From the NCBI RefSeq assembly GCF_014695775.1, contig NZ_JACJOX010000043.1:1-54547 (forward strand): 54,547 nt of DNA, written 5' to 3'. The position numbers were made by a program, and so were the translations under genes. The stretch is from Leptolyngbya sp. FACHB-60 (GTDB lineage Bacteria; Cyanobacteriota; Cyanobacteriia; Phormidesmidales; Phormidesmidaceae). The notes under the pieces were generated by a model. That model saw only the letters and a list, made by a program, of their open reading frames with translations. It was not told the origin of the DNA and did not search any database. Below, in pieces: positions 32,250 through 40,940 of the stretch (position 1 is its first letter; every line of letters starts with the position of its first letter).

Positions 32250-35200
32250 TCAGCTCAAGAATTCCAGCCCTCGGGCGGCAAGAATGCCTGCGATCGCAGC
32301 GGCACCCAAAGACGTTAGGGCTGTGCCAAATAGCCACCAGGCGGCAGTGGCAGCCGTTTTGCGAACCTCTTGCAGCTGCTCTTTGGCTTCGTGCTTGAGG
32401 GCGCTAATCCGCTTTTCAGCTTCTTCCTGGAGTCGCTGGGCCTGGTGCAGGGCGCTGTCACGGGCGGCTTCGATTTGGTCGATCACCTGGTTGACCTGCT
32501 CCTCAGAGATATCGGTACGGGTGCTGAGCAGGGCGGTCAAGGTCTCACGATCGAACTGGCCCAAGCGCTGGGTGAGGGCCTCAAAGCCAGCTTCAGGATC
32601 GTTAAACAGGGTGCTCATATCGCGCTTGATAGCGTCGTAGTTGAGCTCGGGCCGATCGAGGGCATCAAGGTAGCCACGCAGGCGATCGGTCAAATTCTGG
32701 GCAGTAGATTGCACAGTATCCTGTACCTGGTCTTTGGCCAACTTGGCCTGGCGCAGAATGTCGTACCGCACGGCCTCTACCTGGTCGATCATCTGGTTGG
32801 CCTGCTGCTCTGAGATATCGTCTCGCTGGGAGAGCAGCGCCACCAAGGTGCCGCGATCGAACTGAGCCAGACGCTCTTGCCACTGCTCTAGACCTTCGCG
32901 GGGCTGGCTCAGCAGCAGGCGCAGATCGCGCTCCATCGCCTCGGGGTTGAGTTCCTCGCGATCGGTGTTTTTGAGGTACTCGGTCAGGATGCTTTGCACG
33001 TCCTGCACCTGGTCGCGGGCGCGGGTGGCCAGTCGCTGGGGCGCTTTGACCACGGTGCGGGCGCTGTCCAGCACCAGGTCGATCGCCTGGTTGACCTGGT
33101 ATTCGCTCAGACCCTGCTGGCTGAGCAGGCGAGCCAGGGTGTCGCGATCGACCTGGGCCAGCCGTCGTCGCAGCGCCGCACTGCCGGCTTGGGGTGACTG
33201 CAAAAGCTGCTGCAAATCGTGGCGAATACCGTCGGGGTCGAGTTCATCGAGGTTGGTATTGCGCAGGTAGTCAGCAATCTGGCTGATCAGCCGATTGATT
33301 TGGTCCTGGGCCTGACCTGCTAGCTCTTGGGGAGCGTGGACGATACTGTGACGCACCGACTCAACCTGGTCGACAATCTGATGCACCTGCTCCTGGCTAA
33401 GGTCTTCTCGCTGGGCCAGCATTTGCTCTAGGCTGTCGCGGTCTAGCTGGCCCAGACCGGCGCGAGCCACCAGCAGCCCCGACTCGGGCAGGTTGGCCAG
33501 CCGCTCCAGATTTTGCTGAATCTGCTCCAGCGAAAGATCCGTGGGGTTGGTTTCCCGTAGGTATGCCTCCACCCGGCCACGAAACTCGCCGGCCTGGTGC
33601 TGCATCTGGCTCCACTGCTCCTGGGACTGGTTCAAGATGCGATCGCGGGCCTGTTCCAGGGCGTCTAACATGGGCTCGATCTCATTTTCGTCGAGGTCTT
33701 GCCGCCCGCTCAGCAGCATCTGTCTGAGGGTGTCGCGATCAAACTGCACCAGGCGGTTGCCCACGGTTTCGTAGCTGGCTTCGGGGTCGGCTAGCAGAGC
33801 CGGAAAGTCTTGGGCAATGCGATCGCTCGCCAGCGCCTCTTTGGGTGCAGAGCTGAGGTAGGTCTCAACCTGCTGCCGCAGGTCTTGGCGATTGCCCTCC
33901 TCCTCGGCGTCGCGCACCTGGCTCAGCACTTCCTGTCGAATCAGCTCTAGCTGGTCGGCTAAGTCATTGATGCGGCTGTCGTCGAGCCCATCGCGGCGCT
34001 GCAACACCGAGACAAAATAGCGCCGGTTCAGGGGCTCAATTTGCTGGCGCACCAGCCCAGCGTCGGCATCGGGGTCGCGCAGCACTTCGCGAAATCCGCT
34101 GTCTAAATTTTCAGACCGCAAATACCAGGAGGGCGACTTCAGCAGGTAGTTCTCGATATCGGTGCGCAGCAGCGAAAAGGTGCCGGGCGCATTGAGGCGA
34201 TCGGCGGCTCGACTGGCCTGATTAGAGGCCTGCTGCCCCAGCGAGCTGAGCTGCTGGCCAATCTGCTCCACATCCACATCAGACAGATCGACCCGCTGGG
34301 CCACGGTGGAAACCAGGGCATTCACCGCCTGCCCCACCACCTGCTGCTGTAGCCCGTCGCCCGACTGCGCCTGCAACGTGCGGTTGAGCTGGTTCACCAC
34401 ATCCTGAAGCTTGCCCGACTTTAGCTCTTCGGGAGCCGCCGATTGGGCTAGACGAATTAATCCCGAGGTCAATCCACCCGGTGCCGCCGCCTTGGCCACC
34501 TCTGACGCAATATTGGTGAGGTTTACACCGTTCCCGCCACTGTTCCCTTCACCGTTCTCCGAAGAGGCCGAAGGCTGAGCGGCATTTTTCAGCAAGGTTA
34601 GAATCTGTTTATTCATATCGCCCAACTCAGAGCCGGGCAACCGTAGCTTTTTAAGATAGTCGGCCACGTTTTCCCGCAGGCGATCGGGGGCCATGTCTGA
34701 GCTGAGTTCAGACTTGAGCTGTTGGGTCACGGCTGCCACAGACGCTTCTACCGTATTGACAATCTGAGAATTGACGGCACTGCCGCCGAGGGCCGTGGCC
34801 ACCGTGCCGACCACCCCCTGCACCCCAGCGCTAGCGGTGCTGCCTACGGCACTCACAGCCGACCCCACCGTGCGCGAGCCAGCCCACAGCAGCAGCAGAA
34901 AGTAGGCCGACCAAATCACCACGCCGACAATGGCCCCCAACTGTATGCTTTGAATTAGGGTGAGCTTGACCGCCAAAAAGCAGGCGGTGAAAAGGGCGGC
35001 ATTGACCGTAAACAGCATCCAGCCGCCGACTTTAGATTCCATGCTGCGAGCCTGCTTGCCCCAGCTCTTGGCCTCGTCTTCTTCGAAGGGGTCGACCTCG
35101 CTGGAGATGCCGGCCGCCACGGTCAGGTTGGTCAACAAAAACTGGAAGGCGAAAGCCATTACTAGCCCAGCAATGAGGGCAATAAAAAACTGCGGGCCAG

Positions 35201-35294
35201 ACAGAAAAACCAGGTTGGAAAACTCACTGGTTGTCATAGTCTGGGCTACCAAAGAGTGGGTCAGACCTTGGGCCTGTTCAGTGGGCAAAAACAT
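32250..35294 (-). CDS. Large membrane protein with six ~97-residue repeats
   Basis: 1014 residues, family not recognised. Three N-terminal membrane spans (about 33-56, 91-109, 117-138) and one at the extreme C-terminus (TAAWWLFGTALTSLGAAAIA) frame a long soluble part. From about residue 375 to 985 a unit is repeated six times. Each unit has a helix with 'Y L' and 'LD.D.I..DL..LL..P..G', then DR(D/E)TL..LLS.R.D(I/L)SE.QV, then ID(Q/L)VE.AR. The repeats are Gln/Asp/Leu-rich and probably helical. The N-terminal soluble part has similar but weaker features. Start at 35294 or at ATG 35237. Topology suggests a large cytoplasmic or periplasmic scaffold tied to the membrane at both ends. Confidence 0.8.
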   Translation of the reverse strand: MFLPTEQAQGLTHSLVAQTMTTSEFSNLVFLSGPQFFIALIAGLVMAFAFQFLLTNLTVAAGISSEVDPFEEDEAKSWGKQARSMESKVGGWMLFTVNAALFTACFLAVKLTLIQSIQLGAIVGVVIWSAYFLLLLWAGSRTVGSAVSAVGSTASAGVQGVVGTVATALGGSAVNSQIVNTVEASVAAVTQQLKSELSSDMAPDRLRENVADYLKKLRLPGSELGDMNKQILTLLKNAAQPSASSENGEGNSGGNGVNLTNIASEVAKAAAPGGLTSGLIRLAQSAAPEELKSGKLQDVVNQLNRTLQAQSGDGLQQQVVGQAVNALVSTVAQRVDLSDVDVEQIGQQLSSLGQQASNQASRAADRLNAPGTFSLLRTDIENYLLKSPSWYLRSENLDSGFREVLRDPDADAGLVRQQIEPLNRRYFVSVLQRRDGLDDSRINDLADQLELIRQEVLSQVRDAEEEGNRQDLRQQVETYLSSAPKEALASDRIAQDFPALLADPEASYETVGNRLVQFDRDTLRQMLLSGRQDLDENEIEPMLDALEQARDRILNQSQEQWSQMQHQAGEFRGRVEAYLRETNPTDLSLEQIQQNLERLANLPESGLLVARAGLGQLDRDSLEQMLAQREDLSQEQVHQIVDQVESVRHSIVHAPQELAGQAQDQINRLISQIADYLRNTNLDELDPDGIRHDLQQLLQSPQAGSAALRRRLAQVDRDTLARLLSQQGLSEYQVNQAIDLVLDSARTVVKAPQRLATRARDQVQDVQSILTEYLKNTDREELNPEAMERDLRLLLSQPREGLEQWQERLAQFDRGTLVALLSQRDDISEQQANQMIDQVEAVRYDILRQAKLAKDQVQDTVQSTAQNLTDRLRGYLDALDRPELNYDAIKRDMSTLFNDPEAGFEALTQRLGQFDRETLTALLSTRTDISEEQVNQVIDQIEAARDSALHQAQRLQEEAEKRISALKHEAKEQLQEVRKTAATAAWWLFGTALTSLGAAAIAGILAARGLEFLS

Positions 35295-35343
35295 GATGTT
35301 TGGCTCTGATTACAATAGGTTTGATTGACTTTGATAGACAGGT

Positions 35344-35784
35344 TTAGCCCCGACCTCGGCTGGCCATGGTGGATTCGCGCTCTTTATTGGGGGTAGCCAC
35401 GAAGCCAAAATAGGCGGCGACTATGGCTGTTAAGGCATGGAGCCAAATGTCATGGCCAAAAATAGGAATCAGGCCAAAGGTAGTCTGCAAAACCGGAATA
35501 AAGCCCATGACGGCGAGCAGTCCATAAAAGATGGCCAGACCTTTGCCGTAGGTGCGCGAGCCCGAATAGCTTCGATAGGCCAGCAAGCCCCAAAAGCCCA
35601 CCGCTAAATGCACAATATTGTGGAGCACGTTGATCGGAAAAAGGCCCAGCAGATAGCCGTAGCCCACCTCTACAGCTAGGGCTGGGGCAGCTTCTGGAGA
35701 GGCTACAAACGTAGGAACAAAGCCAAGCAGACCAACCAGCACGTAGACAATGCCGCTGATTAAGGCAAAGAGACGAACGCTCAT
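35344..35784 (-). CDS. DUF4383 membrane protein, copy 1
   Basis: 146 residues with four membrane spans: FALISGIVYVLVGLLGFVPT, a GLFPINVLHNIVHLAVGFWG segment that is the most diagnostic part of DUF4383, FYGLLAVMGFIPV, and HALTAIVAAYFGFVA. Function of the family is unknown; members in cyanobacteria often appear stress- or light-related by context. A closely related paralogue lies at 40941-41390 and the two bracket the orphan psaB gene. ATG 35784 with GAGGAGCC upstream. Confidence 0.88.
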   Translation of the reverse strand: MSVRLFALISGIVYVLVGLLGFVPTFVASPEAAPALAVEVGYGYLLGLFPINVLHNIVHLAVGFWGLLAYRSYSGSRTYGKGLAIFYGLLAVMGFIPVLQTTFGLIPIFGHDIWLHALTAIVAAYFGFVATPNKERESTMASRGRG

Positions 35785-35951
35785 AGTGGCTCCTCTTTAA
35801 ACAGATTTAAACAGAACAAAACCGGACAGGGCAGACGTTAAAAAGACCTGCGATCGCCCCCATCTGGAGCCGTGCTAGGGAACGAAACGGCGATCGCAGT
35901 GAATCGAGCCGCTCAACCAGTAGCACCAGGGCTGCTAGAAAGAAAAAATGG

Positions 35952-36461
35952 CTAAGCATCAACTTGGTTACGCGTCATGAGAAAACCCAACCCGAGCAAT
36001 ACAAGGCCAATTAGGAAAAAGGCCGCGTCATAGAATAAATAATTAGGCCCCGGCCGGATGTGGTGCAGCCCCAGCAGGGCGTGAAAAAAGACACTGTCGA
36101 AGAGCTGAAATCCGCCCCACCCCATCAAAATCCAGCCCACAAAAGCTGAGGTAGTGAGAGGCACAATGGGGGTCTGCTGCACACCGCGCCACAGCACCCC
36201 CAGGCCAACCACTACGACCAGCCACATGCCGGCGCTCAAAACCCCATCCCACATCACGTTGCGCTGCAAACCTACCAGAGTATTCATCGGCACCCGGCCC
36301 GAGACTAGGTGGTGCCACTGCAACAGCATGTGCAAAACAATGGCGTCGATAAAGCCGCCTAGGCCAAATCCGATCAAGAACCCGGCCACCTTAAATGACC
36401 TAACCTTGATCGGAAAAGCACTGGGCTTTTCTGCCGTACCTGGGGAGGGAGAATGAATCAT
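35952..36461 (-). CDS. DUF2243 membrane protein
   Basis: 169 residues from ATG 36461, four membrane spans. Diagnostic family segments: GFLIGFGLGGFIDAIVLHML with LQWHHLVS, and FQLFDSVFFHALLGLHHIRP, both rich in membrane His residues that could bind haem or metal. The frame could start earlier at GTG 36506, but the added residues lack character. Function unknown. Same strand as DUF4383, the stress-type protein and psaB on either side, with 200-300 bp gaps, so these may be separately promoted members of a shared response. Confidence 0.85.
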   Translation of the reverse strand: MIHSPSPGTAEKPSAFPIKVRSFKVAGFLIGFGLGGFIDAIVLHMLLQWHHLVSGRVPMNTLVGLQRNVMWDGVLSAGMWLVVVVGLGVLWRGVQQTPIVPLTTSAFVGWILMGWGGFQLFDSVFFHALLGLHHIRPGPNYLFYDAAFFLIGLVLLGLGFLMTRNQVDA

Positions 36462-36732
36462 GGCTAATTGTGGTGTCTCTAGCTTGCAAAACAGCCCTGG
36501 TAACACCTAAACGCGCATCTGCTGCGATCGCGGCTTTAGTCTCAGTTACGACTGGTCAAGGAAGGCTAAAACCGCGTAAAAAAGGATTTGCCTAGGTCGT
36601 CGCTTTCAGTCTAGAAATGGGGGTTTAGGACATCCTCATCAGAAAGGAATAGATCGACGTTTAGGCAATCGCCCAACTAATCGAAAAGCCCCCGATTAGC
36701 CCTGACAAATCGTTCTTTCTACTTAGAATCGG

Positions 36733-37317
36733 CTACTTAGAACCGACTTCAGACTGCGGCATTGGGTAGACATCCCAGGTTTGAATGCTGTGGCCAGCTA
36801 AAACCGACTCAGCCTGACTCACTTCCTCCTGGCTGCCATCAACAATCACCATAAATTCTGCGCCAATTAAGCGATCACTAAAGGCTCCGGTTTGGTCTTT
36901 GGGAACGCCCAAGGAATGCAACCCATCTTTGAGGTTTGAAGTCGCTAACGCCCCTGCCCCTTGTCCAGCGGCTAACGTAGCCAAAGCCGCACCAACGGAG
37001 CCTGCCGCTATCACCGCGCCCGCCCCAGGAATCATTGCCAGACCGGTCAGGCCGCCCAGCAAACCGCCCCAAAATCCTCCTGCTAGAGCATTCTGCGGCA
37101 GTCGTTTAGAGTCGTTAATATCTTGCCCCTTGACCTCAGAGCCTGTCTTAGCGCCCCCCGCCACTACATCGTCTGCCAACTGCTTGGCCAGAATTGAGAT
37201 CTGACCCATCGGAAAGCCGGATGATTCTAATGCTCGAATAGCTTGCTCGGCTTGCTCCTCCTTAGGGAAAAAACCGATGCCTCTATGGGTACGTTGCTCT
37301 GTCATTTGCTCTGTCAT
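36733..37317 (-). CDS. General-stress-protein (GSP17M/YflT-type) domain protein
   Basis: 194 residues. N-terminal ~45 residues match the YflT-like stress domain (GIGFFPKEEQAEQAIRALES then SGFPMGQISIL). The middle is a Gly/Ala-rich hydrophobic stretch (GGFWGGLLGGLTGLAMIPGA), which may insert in or span the membrane. The C-terminal part repeats a ferredoxin-like alpha/beta pattern (AEFMVIVDGSQEEVSQAES). Two in-frame ATGs start the protein five codons apart (MTEQMTEQ). Function is not established; related proteins are induced by salt or desiccation. Between psaB and the DUF2243 gene on the same strand. Confidence 0.78.
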   Translation of the reverse strand: MTEQMTEQRTHRGIGFFPKEEQAEQAIRALESSGFPMGQISILAKQLADDVVAGGAKTGSEVKGQDINDSKRLPQNALAGGFWGGLLGGLTGLAMIPGAGAVIAAGSVGAALATLAAGQGAGALATSNLKDGLHSLGVPKDQTGAFSDRLIGAEFMVIVDGSQEEVSQAESVLAGHSIQTWDVYPMPQSEVGSK

Positions 37318-37431
37318 GGTGTCTCCTAATCAGCCCCGTTTAAGGCTGTTACAGTAATGCTTTTATCCATGCTTTACCTTTCCAGAGCAATCCTCAACGG
37401 TCAAAGGTCGTAACCTAATTTTTGACGCCAT

Positions 37432-37465
37432 AAAAAAAGCGCAGTTAGTTCCCTTCTAACTGCGC
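37432..37465 (-). terminator. Rho-independent terminator of the psaB-like gene
   Basis: On the minus strand a perfect 10-bp-arm hairpin (GCGCAGTTAG with a 7-nt loop and CTAACTGCGC) is followed by seven T residues. It lies about 75 bp after the psaB stop codon. Confidence 0.88.
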
Positions 37466-37538
37466 GGTTTCTCACGATTAAGTTTTATGATTCATGGCAA
37501 CTCTACGTGAGAAAGACTGAAATTTAGTGAGCCACCTG

Positions 37539-39743
37539 TCAGCCAAATCGCCCAGCTGTAGTGGCAATCAAAAAGGCTGCGTAGGTGAGGATATAGCCTA
37601 CGGTAAAATGCGCTACCCCAACTAGCCAACCCTGGACAATCGACATAGCAACGGGCTTGTCTTTCCAACGCACCAGGTTGGCCAGGGGAGTGCGTTCGTG
37701 AGCCCAGACCAGGGTTTCAATCAGCTCTTGCCAGTAGCCCCGCCAGGAAATAAGGAACATAAACCCAGTGGCCCAAACCAGGTGTCCAAAGAGGAACATC
37801 CAGCCCCAAACCGCCAAGTTATTCATGCCGTAAGGGTTGTAGCCGTTGATCACCTGGGCGGAGTTGAGCCAGAGATAGTCTCGGAACCAGCCCATTAGGT
37901 AGGTTGAGCTTTCGTTAAACTGAGCAATGTTGCCCGACCACAGCGCCAGATGTTTCCAGTGCCAGTAGAAGGTGACCCAACCGAGGGTATTGAGCATCCA
38001 AAACAGCGCCAGGAAGAAGGCTTGCTGCCAGCCCGAAGTTTGGCAAGTACCGCCCCGACCCGGTCCATCGCAAGGGAAGCTAAAGCCAAAGTCTTTTTTG
38101 TCGGGCATGAGCTTGGTACCTCGGGCATCGAGGGCACCTTTAACGCAAATTAAGGTGGTGGTGTGCAACCCTAGGGCGATCGCATGGTGCACCAAAAAGT
38201 CTCCGGGGCCGATGGTCAAAAACAGCGAGTTCTTGGTGTTGTTGATAGCGTCGAGCCAGCCCGGCAGGTAAACGGCATTGGCGGTTTGAGTCACGCTGTC
38301 AGGGTTAGACAACAGCGTGTTCATGCCGTACAGCAGCTTTCCGTGAGAAGCCTGAATCCACTGGGCAAAGACCGGCTCAACTAAAATTTGCTTTTCGGGG
38401 GTGCCAAAGGCAACCACCACGTCGTTGTGCACGTACAGACCCAGGGTGTGGAATCCCAAAAACAGCGACACCCAGCTCAGGTGCGAAATAATTGCTTCCT
38501 TATGCTCGATTAACCGGGCCAGCACGTTGTTGCGGTTGGCCACAGGATCATAGTCGCGCACCCAGAAAATCGCGGCGTGGGCAAAGGCTCCTATCATCAA
38601 AAAGCCAGCAATATACTGATGATGGGTATAGAGTGCTGCCTGGGTGGTGTAGTCTTTGGCCATAAAGGCGTAGGGCGGCATCGAGTACTGGTGCTGGGCC
38701 ACCAGTGAGGTCACGGTGCCTAACGCTGCCAAAGCCAAAGAAAGCTGAAAGTGTAGAGAATTATTGATGGTGTCATAGAGACCCCGGTGCCCTTCGCCGA
38801 GCGCCCCATTGGGGGGCGTGTGGGCATATAGAATCTCTTTGATGCTGTGGCCAATACCAAAGTTGGTGCGGTACATGTGCCCCGCAATGATGAAGATGAC
38901 CGCGATCGCCAAGTGGTGGTGGGCCATATCCGTCAGCCACAGTGAGTCGGTTTGGGGATGAAAACCACCTAGAAAGGTCAAGATCGCCGTCCCCGAACCC
39001 TGGGCGGTGCCAAACATATGGTCGGCCGTGTCAGGGTTTTGGGCATAGGCAGCCCAATCGCCGCTAAAAAAGGCTTTCAACCCGGCAGGGTGAGGGGGCG
39101 TGGTGAGAAAATTATTCCAGCCAACGTGCTGCCCACGCGATTCAGGAATGGCCACGTGAATCAGGTGCCCGGCCCAGGCCAGAGAACTCACCCCAAACAG
39201 CCCAGCTATATGGTGGTTTAAGCGCGATTCCGCATTCTTAAACCAGGACAAGCTAGGGCGAAACCTGGGCTGTAAGTGCAGCCATCCAGCAAACAAAAAC
39301 AGAGCGGCTAGCAGCAGCAGAAATACCGCCCCCATGTAGAGGTCATTATTCGTGCGCATGCCGATGGTGTACCACCAGTGATACACCCCTGAATATGCCA
39401 CGTTAACCGGGCTGACAGCCCCCGCCTGGGTGAACGCATCTACCGCAGGCTGGCCAAAGTGAGGATCCCAAATCGCATGGGCGATCGGTTTGATCTTGAG
39501 CGGATCTTTAATCCACTGTTCAAAATTACCTTGCCAGGCAACGTGGAATAAGTTGCCAGAAGTCCACAGAAAAATGATCGCCACATGGCCAAAGTGAGAG
39601 GCGAAGATCTTTTGATGCAGCGTCTCCTCGGTCATGCCATCGTGGCTTTCAAAGTCGTGGGCCGTCGCAATCCCGTACCAGAGCCGACGCGTGGTCGGGT
39701 CCTGGGCCAGGTCCTGGCTAAATTTCGGAAATTTAGTGGCCAT
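37539..39743 (-). CDS. psaB: Orphan photosystem I P700 apoprotein A2 (PsaB-type)
   Basis: 734 residues, full length, 11 spans expected. Begins MATKFPKFSQDLAQDPTTRR as PsaB does. The P700 His654 is in LFGHLVWATGFMFLISW, with the Met ligand for the A0 chlorophyll; the phylloquinone Trp region RGYWQELIETL and the F_X motif FPCDGPGRGGTC with both cysteines are intact. No psaA is adjacent; normally psaA precedes psaB directly. After the second F_X Cys the protein reads QTSGWQQAFFLALFWMLN, nearer to remembered PsaA (CQVSAWDHVFLGLFW) than PsaB (CDISAWDAFYLA). The lumenal/stromal loop ILYAHTPPNGALGEGHRG also differs from common PsaB. Probably a secondary paralogue used under special conditions; own terminator. 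Confidence 0.93.
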   Translation of the reverse strand: MATKFPKFSQDLAQDPTTRRLWYGIATAHDFESHDGMTEETLHQKIFASHFGHVAIIFLWTSGNLFHVAWQGNFEQWIKDPLKIKPIAHAIWDPHFGQPAVDAFTQAGAVSPVNVAYSGVYHWWYTIGMRTNNDLYMGAVFLLLLAALFLFAGWLHLQPRFRPSLSWFKNAESRLNHHIAGLFGVSSLAWAGHLIHVAIPESRGQHVGWNNFLTTPPHPAGLKAFFSGDWAAYAQNPDTADHMFGTAQGSGTAILTFLGGFHPQTDSLWLTDMAHHHLAIAVIFIIAGHMYRTNFGIGHSIKEILYAHTPPNGALGEGHRGLYDTINNSLHFQLSLALAALGTVTSLVAQHQYSMPPYAFMAKDYTTQAALYTHHQYIAGFLMIGAFAHAAIFWVRDYDPVANRNNVLARLIEHKEAIISHLSWVSLFLGFHTLGLYVHNDVVVAFGTPEKQILVEPVFAQWIQASHGKLLYGMNTLLSNPDSVTQTANAVYLPGWLDAINNTKNSLFLTIGPGDFLVHHAIALGLHTTTLICVKGALDARGTKLMPDKKDFGFSFPCDGPGRGGTCQTSGWQQAFFLALFWMLNTLGWVTFYWHWKHLALWSGNIAQFNESSTYLMGWFRDYLWLNSAQVINGYNPYGMNNLAVWGWMFLFGHLVWATGFMFLISWRGYWQELIETLVWAHERTPLANLVRWKDKPVAMSIVQGWLVGVAHFTVGYILTYAAFLIATTAGRFG

Positions 39744-40329
39744 GGTCTTTCCTAATCGTTAGTTGAGTCTGGATTGTGCACGTAAGGAAATTGAAGCTGG
39801 GAGCGTTGGGATAGACCGTTACCGCATCTCATCTCAGTAAAGAGCTTCAGCAAAGAGCCAGCAATTGACGCTGCTATGGGTGGGTTGTAGCGTTGGCTCA
39901 CCCTCCCGCTGGGGTTGACTCAGGTGCGTCACTTTGGGCAATGACGTACCTACGACGATCAGGATCACTGACTTGATACGGCAGCTCTGCCTCAAAAAAT
40001 AAATGCGGTTTAACCCTGTAGAACCTTAGACAAAACGGTTATCCATTAAGGGAGACTTTAGGGAGCAGATTGGGCCCCTACATCTCTCGAAAGGATGAGA
40101 GAAAAGCGGCAGTTAAGGGTGAAAAATAAAAAATTTACGCTGGGCCTTAAGCAGAGACTTTTAGGTTCTGACTGCTCACCAAATAATTTGCCTAAAGAAA
40201 ATAATTTGGCTTAACATTTTGCAAAATAAACCCCTTCAATACTCCAAGCAAGCGAGTTTATACTCTGCTCAGAGACAATTCATGGATTGAAATTTAGTAT
40301 GTTTAATATTCTTTTCAACTACAGAAAAA
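39744..40329. other. Long AT-rich upstream region of psaB-like gene
   Basis: No gene was found, and in particular no psaA. The stretch 40120-40340 is noticeably AT-rich compared with the surroundings. It should hold the psaB promoter and a possibly long leader. No known regulatory motif was recognised. Confidence 0.5.
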
Positions 40330-40459
40330 TCGCGCTCATTTTGGTAAGGCTGTTTATTGGCACAATAAAAGTCCATCCGGGCTGATTGCCTGGCTCAGGG
40401 TTCAGGATGACGCTGGGTTTGCCCAAAAAATCGCTGCCCAGGATTAAGTTTCTAGGGGT

Positions 40460-40720
40460 AGCGGCGTCAGCACCGCACCCACATCGGGGCATTCCCTAAC
40501 ATAGGCCATTGAGCCAGTGCCGAAATCAGCCCCGTCCGGGTCAGGGAGGATTTGCCGCAGCCCAATGATCCCAGTCCTGGCAACAGGCGGGGACCATCCA
40601 ATTTCTGAACCGCTTACAGTGCCGTTCTACCTGGGCTTGGCGACCAAAATAGCGATCACCGTCTTGTTCAGGAAATGCTGTCAGCCCTGTGTAGAGATTA
40701 GGGCTAAGCTGCACCGGCAT
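40460..40720 (-). pseudogene. Remnant of an nSTAND1-type NTPase gene
   Basis: From ATG 40720 on the minus strand the reading gives LSPNLYTGLTAFPEQDGDRY then FGRQAQVER. This is the recognisable N-terminal motif of STAND NTPases (NpY.GL.aF.e.D...FFGRe). After a frame change it reads LGCGKSSLTRTGLISALAQW with PML following, a Walker A P-loop and helix. Further frame breaks and stops follow, and the remaining several hundred codons expected for such a protein are missing. A last stretch near 40340-40445 (LILGSDFLGKPSVILNPEPG in one frame) may or may not belong to the same relic. Confidence 0.7.
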
Positions 40721-40811
40721 GTTGGCAGCGGCGGGCTCCTGTTGTTAGCAATGAAGTCATAAAGCTAAGCCTAGCCAGAATTGCTCGCAATGCTGCAACC
40801 CTAACTAAATA

Positions 40812-40847
40812 TCGTGGGGGTCGTTGGTTCGAGTCCAGTTACGTCCA
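40812..40847 (+). other. 3' half of a tRNA-like sequence (possible attachment-site remnant)
   Basis: The sequence contains GTTGG-TTCGAGT-CCAGT, a T-arm-like stem and loop with the invariant TTCGA. A seven-base acceptor-like strand TACGTCC and a discriminator A follow. No matching 5' acceptor strand (GGACGTA), D-arm or anticodon arm precedes it within 80 bp, so it is not a complete tRNA. Such 3' fragments are typical of att sites left by integrating elements. Confidence 0.45.
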
Positions 40848-40940
40848 TCTTCCAAAATGCTTGAGCAAGCTGAATTTGCTTGACCAAACAGAACCTAAGA
40901 GCGGTGGGCTTAGAAGGCCAAGCCTACCACTACTAGATCA

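Noticed and set aside
37539..39743. Far-red photoacclimation cluster membership
   Set aside because: None of the expected neighbours (psaA2, psbA, apc, rfpABC genes) is present on either side.
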